Source of the DNA: Actinosynnema pretiosum
Lineage (GTDB): Bacteria > Actinomycetota > Actinomycetes > Mycobacteriales > Pseudonocardiaceae
Assembly: GCF_024171695.1 (NCBI RefSeq)
Contig: NZ_JAMTCF010000014.1
Coordinates: forward strand, 62,001 to 126,000
DNA length: 64,000 nt
Direction of reading: 5' to 3'
Below are positions 9,271-19,551 of this stretch, one piece after another. The first letter of the stretch is position 1, and the number at the start of each line of letters is the position of its first letter. The translations under genes were made by a program, and so were the position numbers. The notes under the pieces were generated by a model. The model was given only the letters and a program-made list of their open reading frames with translations, was not told where the DNA came from and searched no databases.

Positions 9271-9683
9271 CGATGGTGCTGGAAGTGGCATGGCACAACG
9301 ACCGGCCGGAGAAGCGACTGGACTCCCGTGAGCAGGTAGACGCCTTCGTGCAGGAGTTGGCGTCGCACGCGCCGGGCACCGTCACCGCAGCCACCGCCTA
9401 CGCCCTGGCAGGCGAGGACGACGAGCCGGACCATGAACTGCTGATCGGCGCCGACGTGGCACGCGGTGTGGGCGTGGCGCGCTACAGCTGCGCCGAGGGA
9501 ACCTGGTACCTGACAAACGGCAGTTCCACGGGGGGACCTGTGCTGGCGGTGCATTTCGGCACCCCGGTGGAACTGCCGCCCGACGCCGAGGTGCCGCTGG
9601 ACGCGGTCCGCGCCGCATTGCACGGGCTTCTCACGCACGAAGGGCGACGGCCCGACGCCGGGAACTGGGTGCAGACCACCTGA
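9267..9683 (+). CDS. Imm1-family immunity protein for the upstream deaminase
   Basis: The 138-residue protein starts at GTG 9267, overlapping the toxin stop (GTGA), so toxin and antidote are translationally coupled. It shows the pattern I associate with Imm1: a central G-T-W-Y-L-T segment, a helical V-R-A-A-L-H-G-L-L, and a terminal R-R-P-D-x-x-x-W. Imm1 proteins are linked to SCP1.201-type deaminases and presumably bind and block the catalytic domain. A diverged second copy lies at 48794-49246. Assignment rests on motif pattern and gene order. Confidence 0.8.
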   Translation: MTMVLEVAWHNDRPEKRLDSREQVDAFVQELASHAPGTVTAATAYALAGEDDEPDHELLIGADVARGVGVARYSCAEGTWYLTNGSSTGGPVLAVHFGTPVELPPDAEVPLDAVRAALHGLLTHEGRRPDAGNWVQTT

Positions 9684-9729
9684 CCCCCAGCGCGGCGACG
9701 CCCCCTCCCGCATCCCGTGCCGCGTGGGC

Positions 9730-10657
9730 TCAGATCAGCGTGTCCTGGTCGCCGTGACCCCCACGTCGTGTGGAAGGGGCACCGGTCAGGGCGACGAGTT
9801 CCTTGATCCAGCCCTTCGACAGCCGCAGACCCCCGGCTGTGGGCGAGCATCCACTCCGTGGCGTGGCGGCAGCGCTCATCCGCGGTCCTGATCAGGGTGT
9901 AGCCGGTGTCCGCGGCCAGCGGGGCCGCCAGCTCCACCCGACGGCCCAGCAGTTCTTCCTCCACCACCTCGGTCTGCTCGCGCACCGCTTCCGATGCCAC
10001 ACCGACGATCCGCGTCAGCGTCCAACCCCCGTCACGATTGCTCGCCAAGTGCGCCAGATCGGGCACCTGCCTGGCCGCTGCGGCCCTGCCCGCGAAGGCG
10101 GCGCGGCGGAAACCGGGATCGGCGGCCAGCACCTCGGCCAACTTCTGCACCTCCTGCTGAGGCATCGGGGCCGTGGGCATGTCGTCCTCGTCCTGGTCTC
10201 CCAAGTACCTGCGGCGGCAGGGCAGGTCTTCGAGCTTGCGCAGGGCACGCGCCCAGTCGGCATCGACGCCGTGCACGTGTACCACCCCATCGCAGACGAA
10301 CCCGACCTCCAGACGGGAGCACCACCCCTCGACCCCGGTCACGGCCTTGATCAGCCGCTCCCGCAGACCCGGCTCTCCCATGTTTCTGATCGTGGATAGC
10401 GCTTCGTCGGCGTCGACCCGCTCCAACTGCACGTACAGCAGGCGCGCCCCGTCCTGCTGGGCGGCGTCGAGGACCTGCTCGTGCGTGAGCTCTCCGGACA
10501 GCTCCACGGCCTCACCGGGTAAGGAGGCCACAGGCAATACCGTCACCCCGCGCGCCTCGGCGTCTTCCCGTACCTTCAGAGCCAGCTCTGCCAGGGTGTC
10601 CCGGCCAGCCCGCTCCAGCAGGAACAGGCTCTCATGCATGTCGTGCGCAGTGTTCAT
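9730..10657 (-). pseudogene. Hypothetical gene with a single-base frameshift near its 3' end
   Basis: Coding sequence runs from ATG 10657 (or GTG 10663) for about 275 codons, including VREDAEARGVTVLPVASLPG. A one-base insertion in the G-rich tract near 9830 then shifts the frame. The restored frame reads GLRLSKGWIKELVALTGA and stops at TGA 9730-9732, giving roughly 309 codons. The uncorrected frame instead runs into the antisense of the immunity gene. A sequencing error cannot be excluded. The family is unknown; it is convergent with the deaminase-immunity pair. Confidence 0.6.
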
Positions 10658-10663
10658 GCCCAC

Positions 10664-11496
10664 ACTGCAACACCCACCCCCGACGAAAACAGCCCGTCAA
10701 CACTGCCACAGCCGACACACCACCCGATCGTGTCTCCTGGGTACGCAGTGGGGGGGAGGCGGCAACTGGCGAGGAAATGCCTACCGCATGGGCCTGCCGC
10801 GTCATCCCCGGAAGGGTGCCGTCCGTGCGCAAGCCGATCCAGCACCCTTGGCCAACCGGGTGCCGACTGGTGTGCCTGTGCCGTGGCCAGCGGCGCATCG
10901 TGCCCACACCCACCACAGCACGCCTGGGCGGCGCGCGGGCGGTGACCGGACCGGGTTGTCCGTGATGGTGGCCGGGCAGCGAGGGGCCCCGGCCTGGTGA
11001 CGGGAACAGGCTGGGGAGCACGCCCGCACCGGCCGGGGACCGGCCCACAACCTACCCGGTCGGCGATCTCCCGACGGGCGAACACCCCCCTGTGCTCTTA
11101 GCTGCTTGTCGGACGGTTGCGTGTTCACAGGCTAAGTGCGAGTGACAGGACGAGCCCGGAGGGCTTGGAAAACCAGTCGGGTACCGCCGCCGTGAACGTC
11201 GAAGCGACCTCTACAGACACCTCCCCCCACCGCCCGACACGGTTGGCACCCGCTGGGAACGCCGGGGAAAGACGAGACGGAGCCGCCAGCATGGGCGATC
11301 AGGCTGACCACCAGCCACCCCAACCTGCCGACAGGCAACCCGGCGTCCTCCGGGAAAGGCGCTCGGCGTCAGCCCACCCCCGGTAGGACCGCGATGACGC
11401 CGCCGAGTTCGGGTCGCCACCGAGCAGGACAGCAGGCACGATGCCACAACGTGTGCCTGAAGGTCCGCAAGTGAACGGGAACGGAGCAGAGACCGG
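10664..11496. other. 830-bp region with no supported gene
   Basis: Short open frames exist on both strands, but none has a ribosome-binding site, protein-like composition or conserved motif. The segment separates two divergently transcribed genes and should contain their promoters. I could not place a palindrome or terminator in it. Confidence 0.45.
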
Positions 11497-13281
11497 ATGA
11501 GCGAGAGCGATGAGGAGTTCTCCCTGGACAGGCGGCCCGACGGACGCACGGCCACCCCTGCGTCCCTGAGGCTGCGCACGGCCACGCGCGCCTTGCGTCT
11601 GCACCTGGACAGCCTGCCCGTCGACTACGACCTGGAAGTCTCCGGCGACCGTTTCCTTGCCGGAGTGGCATTCCTGTTGGCCCGACAGCGTTACGCCTGC
11701 GCCGAGTCGATGATCGGAGCCGGTTTCGGCGGCACGGTGCTCGGGGCGATCGCCCGCAACCTGTTCCACGACGGGCTGCGGTGGCTGTGGGTCGGAGATG
11801 ATCCCGACCGGCGTCGTGCCCTGTTGGGCGAACTGCGCGACGAACGCAACCGCCTGTGCATCAGGATCGAACAGACTAAGACCAGCGTGGGCAACCTGAC
11901 CCGCTGGCTGATGCCGCTGCCGGATGTCGCCGACCTGACCGGTCGATCGCTGAGCTGGATGGACGCGCCGGAGATACCGGGCGAGCGCGAACTGATCGAC
12001 GACTTCCTCGCTTACCGCACAGCAGCCCAGGGCGCGACTGACGCTGAGGCGGACCACGCCAAACTGCTGCGCAGGACACGCACGCTGCTGGACATGTCGG
12101 GCCTGCGCGGTGCCGTGATGGTCCTGGCTCACGCTGGACACGGTAATCACCTGGGCATGTTGAGCAGCCTGGCCCAAGACGGGGTGGCGGGATGCGACCT
12201 GCGCGCGGACCACGAAGCCCTGTTCATGCAGGTGGCCGCTGCGGGAACAGTCGCCGTGCTGCTCGGCACCGCTGCGTCCCTGCCGCAAGCCTGGCCCGCC
12301 GACGTGCCCAGAGAGCCGTTCCTGGAACGTGCTGTCGAGCTGACTGCGGACGTCACTGCAGCGGCCACCCCGATCCACAACCTGGACACCGAGAAGCGCC
12401 CTGTCCCGCAGACCAAGAACAAGGGAAAGGGCACGAAGAAGCCTCTCCCACTGCTGCGTCCCGGTGTCGTGCTCGACACCGGTGAACTGCTACCCGACGT
12501 CAACTCCGTCCACGCGATGAGCGCCGCCGTCGAGGAGTACCACAATCTGACCGGAAGCCGGTGGTTCACCAGAGCGCAGGACTCCGAGCAGCCGGCTCTG
12601 CACATCGCACTGACCTACTACGGAGGCCACTCCAACCTCCAAGCGGTGACCGAGACCTACGACAAACCCGGCTCGGAGATGATCGCCCCCTTCGCCGCGC
12701 GGATGCTCATGGAGGAAGCCGCCCGTATCACCTGGCGCTACTCGACCGGCGACGGCCCCGAGGTGTTCGCCGCACGAGCAAAGCAGTACTTCGACGACTC
12801 CCGCGCCCGACGCAGGAAAACCATCGACACCCTCACTGGCAGCGGCCTGCGCAGGGCCGACGCGGAACGTATCTTCGCCATGCCCGACAATGTCCACGTC
12901 ATCACACCCCAGGATGAGATCGCCAAAGGTGCCAAGAAGCTGCCGGGGATCGACGGGATGCTCCGGCAGATGGGGGCGCCCTACCCGGAGCCGGGATGGC
13001 TCGAAGTGGCCTACTCGCTGCTCAGCCAGATTACTCACAGCACCACCCTGGGACACCTGCACAGCCTCCGCTTCCGCGGACCCACGGCGACCAACGAACT
13101 CAGTCCGGAGATGCTCGGGCTCACGCTCGACGTGGCCTGCTTGAGCAGCGCGCACATCATCGGCCTGGGCGCACGATTGATGGCCGACGACAGCGAGGAG
13201 GCGGTCGAGTACCAGCGGGCCCTGCACCGTCAGGCCGCCAAGGTCCACGACCTCGCCCGCTGCGTCCACGGCTTGGACTAG
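11497..13281 (+). CDS. Large two-lobed helical protein of unknown function
   Basis: The 594-residue protein appears to have two similar halves joined by a charged, Lys-rich linker (about 300-320). Each half carries an Ala/Arg-rich helix, an aromatic W, a D-D-P or G-D-G-P turn, and a basic helix; examples are LRWLWVGDDPDRRRAL and ITWRYSTGDGPEVFAAR. A similar W/D-D-P/basic-helix arrangement is seen in the gene at 38523. There is no signal peptide or clear membrane helix. No catalytic site is recognised. Possible roles include a helical sensor or scaffold in a conflict system, but this is not demonstrated. Confidence 0.65.
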   Translation: MSESDEEFSLDRRPDGRTATPASLRLRTATRALRLHLDSLPVDYDLEVSGDRFLAGVAFLLARQRYACAESMIGAGFGGTVLGAIARNLFHDGLRWLWVGDDPDRRRALLGELRDERNRLCIRIEQTKTSVGNLTRWLMPLPDVADLTGRSLSWMDAPEIPGERELIDDFLAYRTAAQGATDAEADHAKLLRRTRTLLDMSGLRGAVMVLAHAGHGNHLGMLSSLAQDGVAGCDLRADHEALFMQVAAAGTVAVLLGTAASLPQAWPADVPREPFLERAVELTADVTAAATPIHNLDTEKRPVPQTKNKGKGTKKPLPLLRPGVVLDTGELLPDVNSVHAMSAAVEEYHNLTGSRWFTRAQDSEQPALHIALTYYGGHSNLQAVTETYDKPGSEMIAPFAARMLMEEAARITWRYSTGDGPEVFAARAKQYFDDSRARRRKTIDTLTGSGLRRADAERIFAMPDNVHVITPQDEIAKGAKKLPGIDGMLRQMGAPYPEPGWLEVAYSLLSQITHSTTLGHLHSLRFRGPTATNELSPEMLGLTLDVACLSSAHIIGLGARLMADDSEEAVEYQRALHRQAAKVHDLARCVHGLD

Positions 13282-13458
13282 AAACCTGAAGACCACCGAC
13301 CTGGTTTGGCCAGCGGGGTCGGAGGGAAAGCGGTGCCTGATCCGGTGCTCCCCATGAACCATCACGTTCACCGCGTGCGGCCGCGCGCCGCACCTCATGA
13401 ACCGCCCCTGGACATGCCCCTGCTGAAGGCGTAGGTCGTTGCTGCTCGACCACAGAGG

Positions 13459-15312
13459 TCAGGACAGGGAGTTGCGCAGGTGCCCGCCGAGGTACCCGAC
13501 GAGGATCCGCCCCTCCGAGGAGCCGGGCCTGCAGGTGTTGTCGAGGAAGTAGAGCCGCGGGTGTGGTGGACCGTTGCCGATGCGCACGTGTTCGACCATC
13601 AACACCGCCCCGCTGGCGTCGACGGTTTCCGGCACCGGGAACAGCCGCTCCGTTCGCCAGGCGGTGTTGACCAGCACGCTCTCGGGCTCGGCGGGCGAGT
13701 AAGACGAGCGGGCGATGCGTCGCCCCGGTGTTCCGGGGTGGGACAGGTAGGTGTGGAAGTTCCCCGTCGCGCCTGCCGCCTTGGCCTCAGCGTAGTCGTG
13801 CAGCGCCACCATCGTGGACCAGGTGCGTTGCAACCAGGAAGGCCGTGCCTCCAGCCTGGCCGTGGTCCGCCCCAAAGTCGGAGCCAGCCACAAGCGGGGC
13901 AGCCGCCGCCCGGCCGCCAGCAGCTCTGACCACGAGTTGAACACCGGTTGCGACTCGGACGCTACGGGCGCGGTGCCGCTGTCGTCGCGCGCACGCGCGG
14001 CCAGGTGCGCGGCGCGGCGCAGCGCGTCGTCGAGTTCGGCGCCCAGCGTGTCCATCGCGGCGTAGGCTTCGTCGCGACCGGCCTCGGCCTGTTCGGCGCG
14101 CCGCAGCAACTGTCGACGCATCTGCTCCACGGAGTCGAAGTGCTCCGAGGAGGAGCCGGGGTGTCGAGTGCGGGTGCTCGCGAGCGCGCGTACCAGGAAC
14201 GCGCGCCGTCGCGTCAGGTTGTCTAGCTCGGCCCGCAGACGCGCGATCGTCTCGTCGCGCACCTGCACCTGACGGGTCAACCCGTCGACACGGTCGCGTT
14301 CCCGCTCGTACTGCGTCACCACACGGTGGTTGTCCCTGGCCAGGCGCTCGATCTCCTGACGGGCACCGGCCGTGGACTCCTCCCGGACGAGATCCACCGC
14401 CCTCGTGAACGCCTCACCCGCCGCCGCGTACCGCGCGTCCTGGCCCAGCACCCTCTCCTCGACTGCGGCGTCGACCGGAGGGGTGTGCAGCAGGAGGGTC
14501 ATCTCCTCCAGCAGGCCGCGTTCACACGCGGGGCGGAGGCAGACCTCCAGTTGGGCCGCACGCACCTGCTGACAGGTGGCCAGCAGGAACGCGGCCTTGT
14601 CGGCGTTCCCGGAGGTGATCCGGGCACTGGTGCTGGCGAACAACCCGGTGGCGCCGACATGCAGCGACCGCACGTTCCCCGTGGCAAGCCGGGAATCACT
14701 CGGCAACGACTCGTTGAGCCTGCGCAGGGCCTCGCCGTGCACGGCCGCCGTGATCAGCGAGCCCGAGGTCGCGTTCACCGCGCCCGCGAGCTGCCCGATC
14801 CTCAAGAACGGCGCCACCTTCGACATCTTGGCCGCGAAGAGCACCGGAGTGACGGCACGATCCGACTTCACCGCGTCGAGCAGGCTCTCGACCTGATCGG
14901 CTTGTAACTCGTTGACCACGCCGAACCGCAGGCCGGTGACGACATCGACAAGATCGAGCACGTCCAGGCGGCACGCGGCGTGCGGCGAACCGTGGATGAA
15001 ACTGTGCCAACTCCCACCGGCTACCGGGACGGCGAGCACCGACACCTGCCACCGCCCCGACACCGGGGAGAGGTATTCAGGCCGCACGTCCACCAGGACA
15101 CGCACGGGCTCCCCCGACGGGCCCAGGTAACGCACCCACCAACGGTGCGCCACCTGGCCACCCGACGGTGCCTCGGAAGCCAACAGCCCCAGCCGACGTG
15201 CACCAGTGAGCCGGTCCGCGACCTGTCGCGGACAGTCCGGCAACGACGAGTAACCGCTACTCCACCACCGTTTCCCCGAGGGGATGAAACTGAATGGATC
15301 TTCGACACTCAT
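13459..15312 (-). CDS. Coiled-coil protein with a conserved C-terminal domain
   Basis: The 617-residue protein has an N-terminal globular region (1-300). A long coiled coil follows (about 315-450), rich in Arg, Glu and Ala. The C-terminal domain (about 455-617) contains A-L-H-D-Y, E-H-V-R-I-G, H-P-R-L-Y-F and V-G-Y-L-G-x-H-L. The coiled coil and C-terminal domain recur as a decayed remnant at 53897-54575, which supports a mobile module. The role is unknown; the architecture suggests an effector or scaffold domain. ATG 15312 lies after an AT-rich leader. Confidence 0.75.
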   Translation of the reverse strand: MSVEDPFSFIPSGKRWWSSGYSSLPDCPRQVADRLTGARRLGLLASEAPSGGQVAHRWWVRYLGPSGEPVRVLVDVRPEYLSPVSGRWQVSVLAVPVAGGSWHSFIHGSPHAACRLDVLDLVDVVTGLRFGVVNELQADQVESLLDAVKSDRAVTPVLFAAKMSKVAPFLRIGQLAGAVNATSGSLITAAVHGEALRRLNESLPSDSRLATGNVRSLHVGATGLFASTSARITSGNADKAAFLLATCQQVRAAQLEVCLRPACERGLLEEMTLLLHTPPVDAAVEERVLGQDARYAAAGEAFTRAVDLVREESTAGARQEIERLARDNHRVVTQYERERDRVDGLTRQVQVRDETIARLRAELDNLTRRRAFLVRALASTRTRHPGSSSEHFDSVEQMRRQLLRRAEQAEAGRDEAYAAMDTLGAELDDALRRAAHLAARARDDSGTAPVASESQPVFNSWSELLAAGRRLPRLWLAPTLGRTTARLEARPSWLQRTWSTMVALHDYAEAKAAGATGNFHTYLSHPGTPGRRIARSSYSPAEPESVLVNTAWRTERLFPVPETVDASGAVLMVEHVRIGNGPPHPRLYFLDNTCRPGSSEGRILVGYLGGHLRNSLS

Positions 15313-15458
15313 AGGAATTTCCGTTTATTTTCTGCATTGACGTCGATTGTCCTCGGATTGACGACGTGTCTGCGCCACGGGCGCGAGTCCGTTTCCCTCC
15401 GCTGTGCAATCCTGAGGATTGTCGATCTTGACACGCAGAGGTGGAAACGGTCCGGCTG

Positions 15459-18251
15459 TCAGCCCGAACTGATCATGGCCCGTACCTCGGCCGACCTGCT
15501 CTCGGCCAACTCCCGCCTGACCTCCTCAAGCGCGGCAGTGTCGGGGGAGGCACCGGCCAGCGCGTCGGCCATCGCCCGATGAACGAAGGTCCCGCTGTCG
15601 GCCAGGCAGCACCGTAGAACGTCCTCGATCAAGGGATCACTGGCCCCCGAGGCCGCCAGCCGTGTCAGCGCGGCAGCCGCGTGGGCACGGACCTGGGGTT
15701 CGATGTCCTGGGCGAGCGCCGCCAACATCCCCACCGCCGTGGAGGGAGAGAGAATCTCGGCGAGAAGGGCGGCCCACACCCGATGCTCGGTAGTGCCGCT
15801 CAGCAGGCGGAAGCCCAAGTTAGCGGGAACCTCGAAGTGCTGTCCCAGAGCGGTGGCCAGCCGGGCCGCCGGGCCTAGAAGGTCGGGCTTGCCCAGCATC
15901 TGCTCCATCGGGTTGGCGGGCTGGTCGAGCAACATCCCCACAATGCCTGCCAGGCGGCCCCGGACCTCCTCGGATAGTCGGCTGATGTTGCCCGCCAGGA
16001 CGAAGCAGGTTCCCGCCTTGTATTTGGCGACCACCAACGGTTCGGCGAGCAGTGCGTAGATCGGCTCCCAGTCGGCGAAGGCCGGGTACTTCAGGTTCAG
16101 CACCGCCAGAATCCGACCGACATCATGCACATACTCGATGAAGCTGTTCGGGGCGGCGTCACCTACCACACCGAGCACTCGGCGGGCGGACATGCCGATC
16201 AGCTCTGCTGCCACCTCATCCGGCAGCCCTGCTCCGGGGTTCAGGGCAACCAGCGCATCCAGGGACTGCTTCTGCCTGATCTCGGTGAGCAACTGCTCCC
16301 CGGCGGCCTCGTCCAGCGGCGCGGCGGCGGACAACAACGCCAGACGCAACTCCTCGTCGTGTCCAGCCGCACCCGCGGTGGCACGCGCGGCCGACTCCCC
16401 GGTCCACACGGAGACCGGCAGCGCGCGGACCAGCCGCACACAGGAGCCGACCATGAAGGCGTCGTGTTGAGGGGGCAGGGACACGACCTGCTCCAGGACG
16501 GCCTGCTGGTCCGCGAGCGGGGCGGCGGGCACGACACCGGCGAGCGCGTCGACCAGCTTGTCCGCCGATACCCCCAGGAGCGCTGCGGCGGAGGGGTCCC
16601 TGGGAGCGGCCATGGTCCGCAGCAACCAGCGCACAGCCCGGGAAGCCGTGTCACCGTCCAGCACGTCGCCACCGCGCCGCAGCAGCATCAACGAGGCCAG
16701 CGAGGTGGTGTGGGTCAAAGCCGCGAAGTCGATCCGCGCCGCAGCGGCGCTGACGGCCTGGGCCGGCCCGTCGGTGACCAGTCTCCTGGCGGCCAGGCCG
16801 AGGGTCTTGTCGTCACCGGCGAACCGCAGGATGTCGAGCAGTTCGCCCACCCGGTCCGGATCGGTGGTGTGCTCCACCTGCAGCAGTTGCTGCCTGGCGT
16901 TCTGGCTCGCGTGCAGCCGCCAGGCCGAATGGTCACCGGCATGGCTTGCCATCAGGGCAGCGGCCAGCAGACGGTTGTGCGGCACGTCCTCGGCATGGAA
17001 GGTCAGGGACCGGTCACGACTCCACGCGGTGAACTCGCGGTCGATCACGGCGGCCGCCCCGGACGAGACGCGCTGGGACCGCCACCACACCGAGAAGGTG
17101 TCCAAGCCGCTGATCACCCCCGCGACGTCCTTGCCGCTCCAGTCCGCGAGTCTGAACACCATCTGGGTGGCCGCACCGGCGATCGCCGTCGCCGTCACGT
17201 CCTCGCTGTTGCCCACGCCGATGCTCTGGACGCTGACCGCGTCCTCACGCGCCTGGTCCTGGCTCCCCAGCTCAAGCCTGGCCCTGGCGCGCTGCACGGT
17301 CAGCCAAGCCCGGTCGACCGGCGCGTTGTCGTCATGGGCCAGCGCCTCGTCCAGCACACGCAGAGCCCGCTCGGGCTGGGCCCGTTCCACAAGCGCCGCC
17401 GCAGCGGCGGCCGCGGCGGCCGACCGTTCGTACGGCGTGGCCGCGGTACCGATGCAGGCGATCAGGGCCTCCCAGCCACCGCCCCGTACGTGAGCGTCCA
17501 CGGCGGCGGCGAACCGCCACCCCCACTCCGGGGAGTCCGCCATCTTCCCGAAGTCCGGAACCTCCGGATGGCGCCTGATGAACCCTTCAAGTTCATGCTG
17601 GCGCGCTTCCACGATCAAGGCCACGGCCTGCGCCGGACCGATCGGCTCGGCCGGGCCCGCGTTGCGGTGCGGAGCGACCAGACGAGGGGTGATCAGCGCG
17701 TACCGCAGCAGATCCCGCGGCAGGATCGATGCGGCACCGGACCAGGCGCTGCCCTCCCATCGTGCGGGCCGGCGCACGGTGGCCGCCACCGTGCGCAGGG
17801 CGTCGCGGTGCTCTAGATCGAGGGTGCTGGCACGGGGCACGAGGATCTTCGCCCCCTTGCCGGTGGACACCACCGCCTCCTCGGTGACCTGGACCCAATA
17901 GGAGACACCCGTGTCCAGGTCGTGCAAAACAAGCAGGTGCGGCAGCACGTGCGTGAGCCAGTAGTCGACGTGCCTGCGGTCGCTGTCGCGGAACCACCAG
18001 CCGACGATCTCCCCGGCCTCGTCGCACTCAGGCTCGCTGAAGTAGCTGGGACCGGTCTTGACCTGGGCGCCCAGCATCAGTCCGAGGTCGAACAACTCGG
18101 CGCGCACCATAACCCACAGGTCGGTGCCCACATCGTGTTCCGGGGCGCTGGCGGTTCCCCAGCCCAGGGTCAGGAACATGCCCTTGACCGCGTGTTCCCC
18201 CAACTCCGCCGTTTGCTTGCTCGTAGGCTGTCGCACTCCTGCATTAGACAC
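15459..18251 (-). CDS. DUF4365 nuclease-like domain fused to long helical repeats
   Basis: The 930-residue product starts at GTG 18251; upstream codons look non-coding. Residues 11-150 resemble DUF4365, a PD-(D/E)xK-like fold: H-A-V near 20, G-T-D at 42-44, Q-V-K at 63-65, then a Y-W-V-Q-V-T strand. The rest (about 190-930) is Ala/Leu-rich alpha repeats of TPR or HEAT type, ending with Q-V-R-A-H-A-A-A-A-L-T-R-L. A nuclease-like head on a repeat sensor is typical of stand-alone anti-phage or conflict proteins. I infer a defence role. No partner gene is adjacent on the same strand except the coiled-coil gene 146 bases downstream. Confidence 0.75.
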   Translation of the reverse strand: MSNAGVRQPTSKQTAELGEHAVKGMFLTLGWGTASAPEHDVGTDLWVMVRAELFDLGLMLGAQVKTGPSYFSEPECDEAGEIVGWWFRDSDRRHVDYWLTHVLPHLLVLHDLDTGVSYWVQVTEEAVVSTGKGAKILVPRASTLDLEHRDALRTVAATVRRPARWEGSAWSGAASILPRDLLRYALITPRLVAPHRNAGPAEPIGPAQAVALIVEARQHELEGFIRRHPEVPDFGKMADSPEWGWRFAAAVDAHVRGGGWEALIACIGTAATPYERSAAAAAAAAALVERAQPERALRVLDEALAHDDNAPVDRAWLTVQRARARLELGSQDQAREDAVSVQSIGVGNSEDVTATAIAGAATQMVFRLADWSGKDVAGVISGLDTFSVWWRSQRVSSGAAAVIDREFTAWSRDRSLTFHAEDVPHNRLLAAALMASHAGDHSAWRLHASQNARQQLLQVEHTTDPDRVGELLDILRFAGDDKTLGLAARRLVTDGPAQAVSAAAARIDFAALTHTTSLASLMLLRRGGDVLDGDTASRAVRWLLRTMAAPRDPSAAALLGVSADKLVDALAGVVPAAPLADQQAVLEQVVSLPPQHDAFMVGSCVRLVRALPVSVWTGESAARATAGAAGHDEELRLALLSAAAPLDEAAGEQLLTEIRQKQSLDALVALNPGAGLPDEVAAELIGMSARRVLGVVGDAAPNSFIEYVHDVGRILAVLNLKYPAFADWEPIYALLAEPLVVAKYKAGTCFVLAGNISRLSEEVRGRLAGIVGMLLDQPANPMEQMLGKPDLLGPAARLATALGQHFEVPANLGFRLLSGTTEHRVWAALLAEILSPSTAVGMLAALAQDIEPQVRAHAAAALTRLAASGASDPLIEDVLRCCLADSGTFVHRAMADALAGASPDTAALEEVRRELAESRSAEVRAMISSG

Positions 18252-18734
18252 TACTAGCGGTGACGCGGATGAAAAACACCACAACAATCCAGGAAGGAAC
18301 GTGCCACTGGTCGACTCTGCCGAGCACCCGTCCCCCTTGATGCACCACATCGGGTCACCTCATGCCGGTAACAAACAGCCGTGCGATTTCGATGACCGGG
18401 CCGGTCGGCATAGTAAAATATCGCCGTGTGATCGACTCCTGTTGTCCGACTCATGCCAGTCCTCGGGCCTCAGGCCCGACTTTCGGGTGTCGAAGTTGAC
18501 CAGGCCAACTAGACTCGACGGTGCCCGTCGCCCGGCGGAGCATACTAGCGGCAGTGTCTGTCGCCTGGGTGGCGGTATTAGTCCCAGGTGCTTGGTGCGG
18601 AGAATCCATCACCGCGCAAACAGCACCGCTCCCGGATACCGGTATCGACGGGCCAGTAGCTGGCACGGTTCACGACGTCACCACATCGTGTGCTTTCGGC
18701 CCCTGCGGTCTACCCGGCACCGCTGCCCGCGTCC

Positions 18735-18905
18735 TCACTGGTGTACTGGCGCACCGCTGGCAGAGGGAGAGTGCACGGCCGCCGACGGGTTGACCCGTTC
18801 GATGTCCGAGAACGCGGCGCGCACCCCGGCCTTGGAGAAGTCGTTGTTCTTCGACGCCACCAGCCAGGCATTCCTGCGAGACAGGGCCCGATCCCACTGC
18901 GCGAG
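18735..18905 (-). pseudogene. Short decayed coding fragment, minus strand
   Basis: A run of about 40 codons reads NAWLVASKNNDFSKAGVR and then AAFSDIERVNP, with strong GC3 bias and normal protein composition. It then drifts into low-complexity sequence and a stop. There is no start or ribosome-binding site. It marks the interval 18252-18940, otherwise without a supported gene, as a graveyard of recombined sequence. Confidence 0.4.
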
Positions 18906-18937
18906 AGCAACGAACCGGCCGAGCACCTATACGGGAA

Positions 18938-19340
18938 CTGGGCGAACAGGCGGGCCCGCGGGTGCGCCTGCTCTCCTTATTGGGAGCGCGGCAGCAGGGG
19001 GACGCGTTGGCGTTCGCCGCGTTCCGACGGCCGTGCGTCGCCGTGGACGCGGGACTGCTGCGCCTGTTCAGCACCTACCTGGCCCGGTTCGACGCGGTGG
19101 TGCTGCACGAGCTAGCACACGTGCACGGGCAGAACATCCACATCACCTACCTGACCAAGTCACTGTGGTGGACGTTCGGCGTGATGCTCCGGCTGCCCTC
19201 GGTCGCGCATACCGTCCAGATCACCACCAGCAAGGGCTCGTCGTTGACGACGCACTGGGTCGGCAGCGCGCTGACGGTGGCGGGGATGATCATGCCGTCG
19301 ACGGTGGCAGCCCGGCCCTGCGTCGTCACCGGCACAGCGA
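18938..19340 (+). pseudogene. Remnant of an M48-type zinc metalloprotease
   Basis: The frame reads RLLSLLGARQQGDALAF, then VAVDAGLLRLFSTYLARFD, then VVLHELAHVHGQNI and a hydrophobic WWTFGV segment. H-E-L-A-H at about 19106-19120 is the zinc-binding HExxH signature, and its surroundings resemble actinobacterial M48/HtpX-like membrane proteases. Neither the upstream membrane segments nor the downstream Glu ligand is present. The frame dissolves into low-complexity sequence after about 19340. It is a truncated, inactive gene. Confidence 0.6.
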
Positions 19341-19343
19341 CGC

Positions 19344-19511
19344 GTGAACCGACACAACCGGCCAGCGGAACCCGCGCCGACTCGCCAGATCGAAGCCCGG
19401 CTCGCCGACGACGTCCTCACCGCCAACGAGTTGGCAACCACACTCCACGAAGCCGGACTGCCTAAGCTGGCCCAGGTGACACGCCAGCTCGCCCATCGAG
19501 GACACCGATGA
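19344..19511 (+). CDS. Small hypothetical protein or C-terminal fragment
   Basis: A 55-codon frame from GTG 19344 to TGA 19509-19511 encodes a basic helical peptide containing IEARLADDVLTANELATTLHEA and ending LAHRGHR. Composition and GC3 look coding, but there is no clear ribosome-binding site. It may be the 3' end of a longer gene whose front was lost next to the protease remnant. It lies 40 bases before the DUF6283 gene. Confidence 0.4.
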   Translation: MNRHNRPAEPAPTRQIEARLADDVLTANELATTLHEAGLPKLAQVTRQLAHRGHR

Positions 19512-19551
19512 TCAATAAGAGGGTTTCACTTCGAAGAGAGGGCTTACTGCC

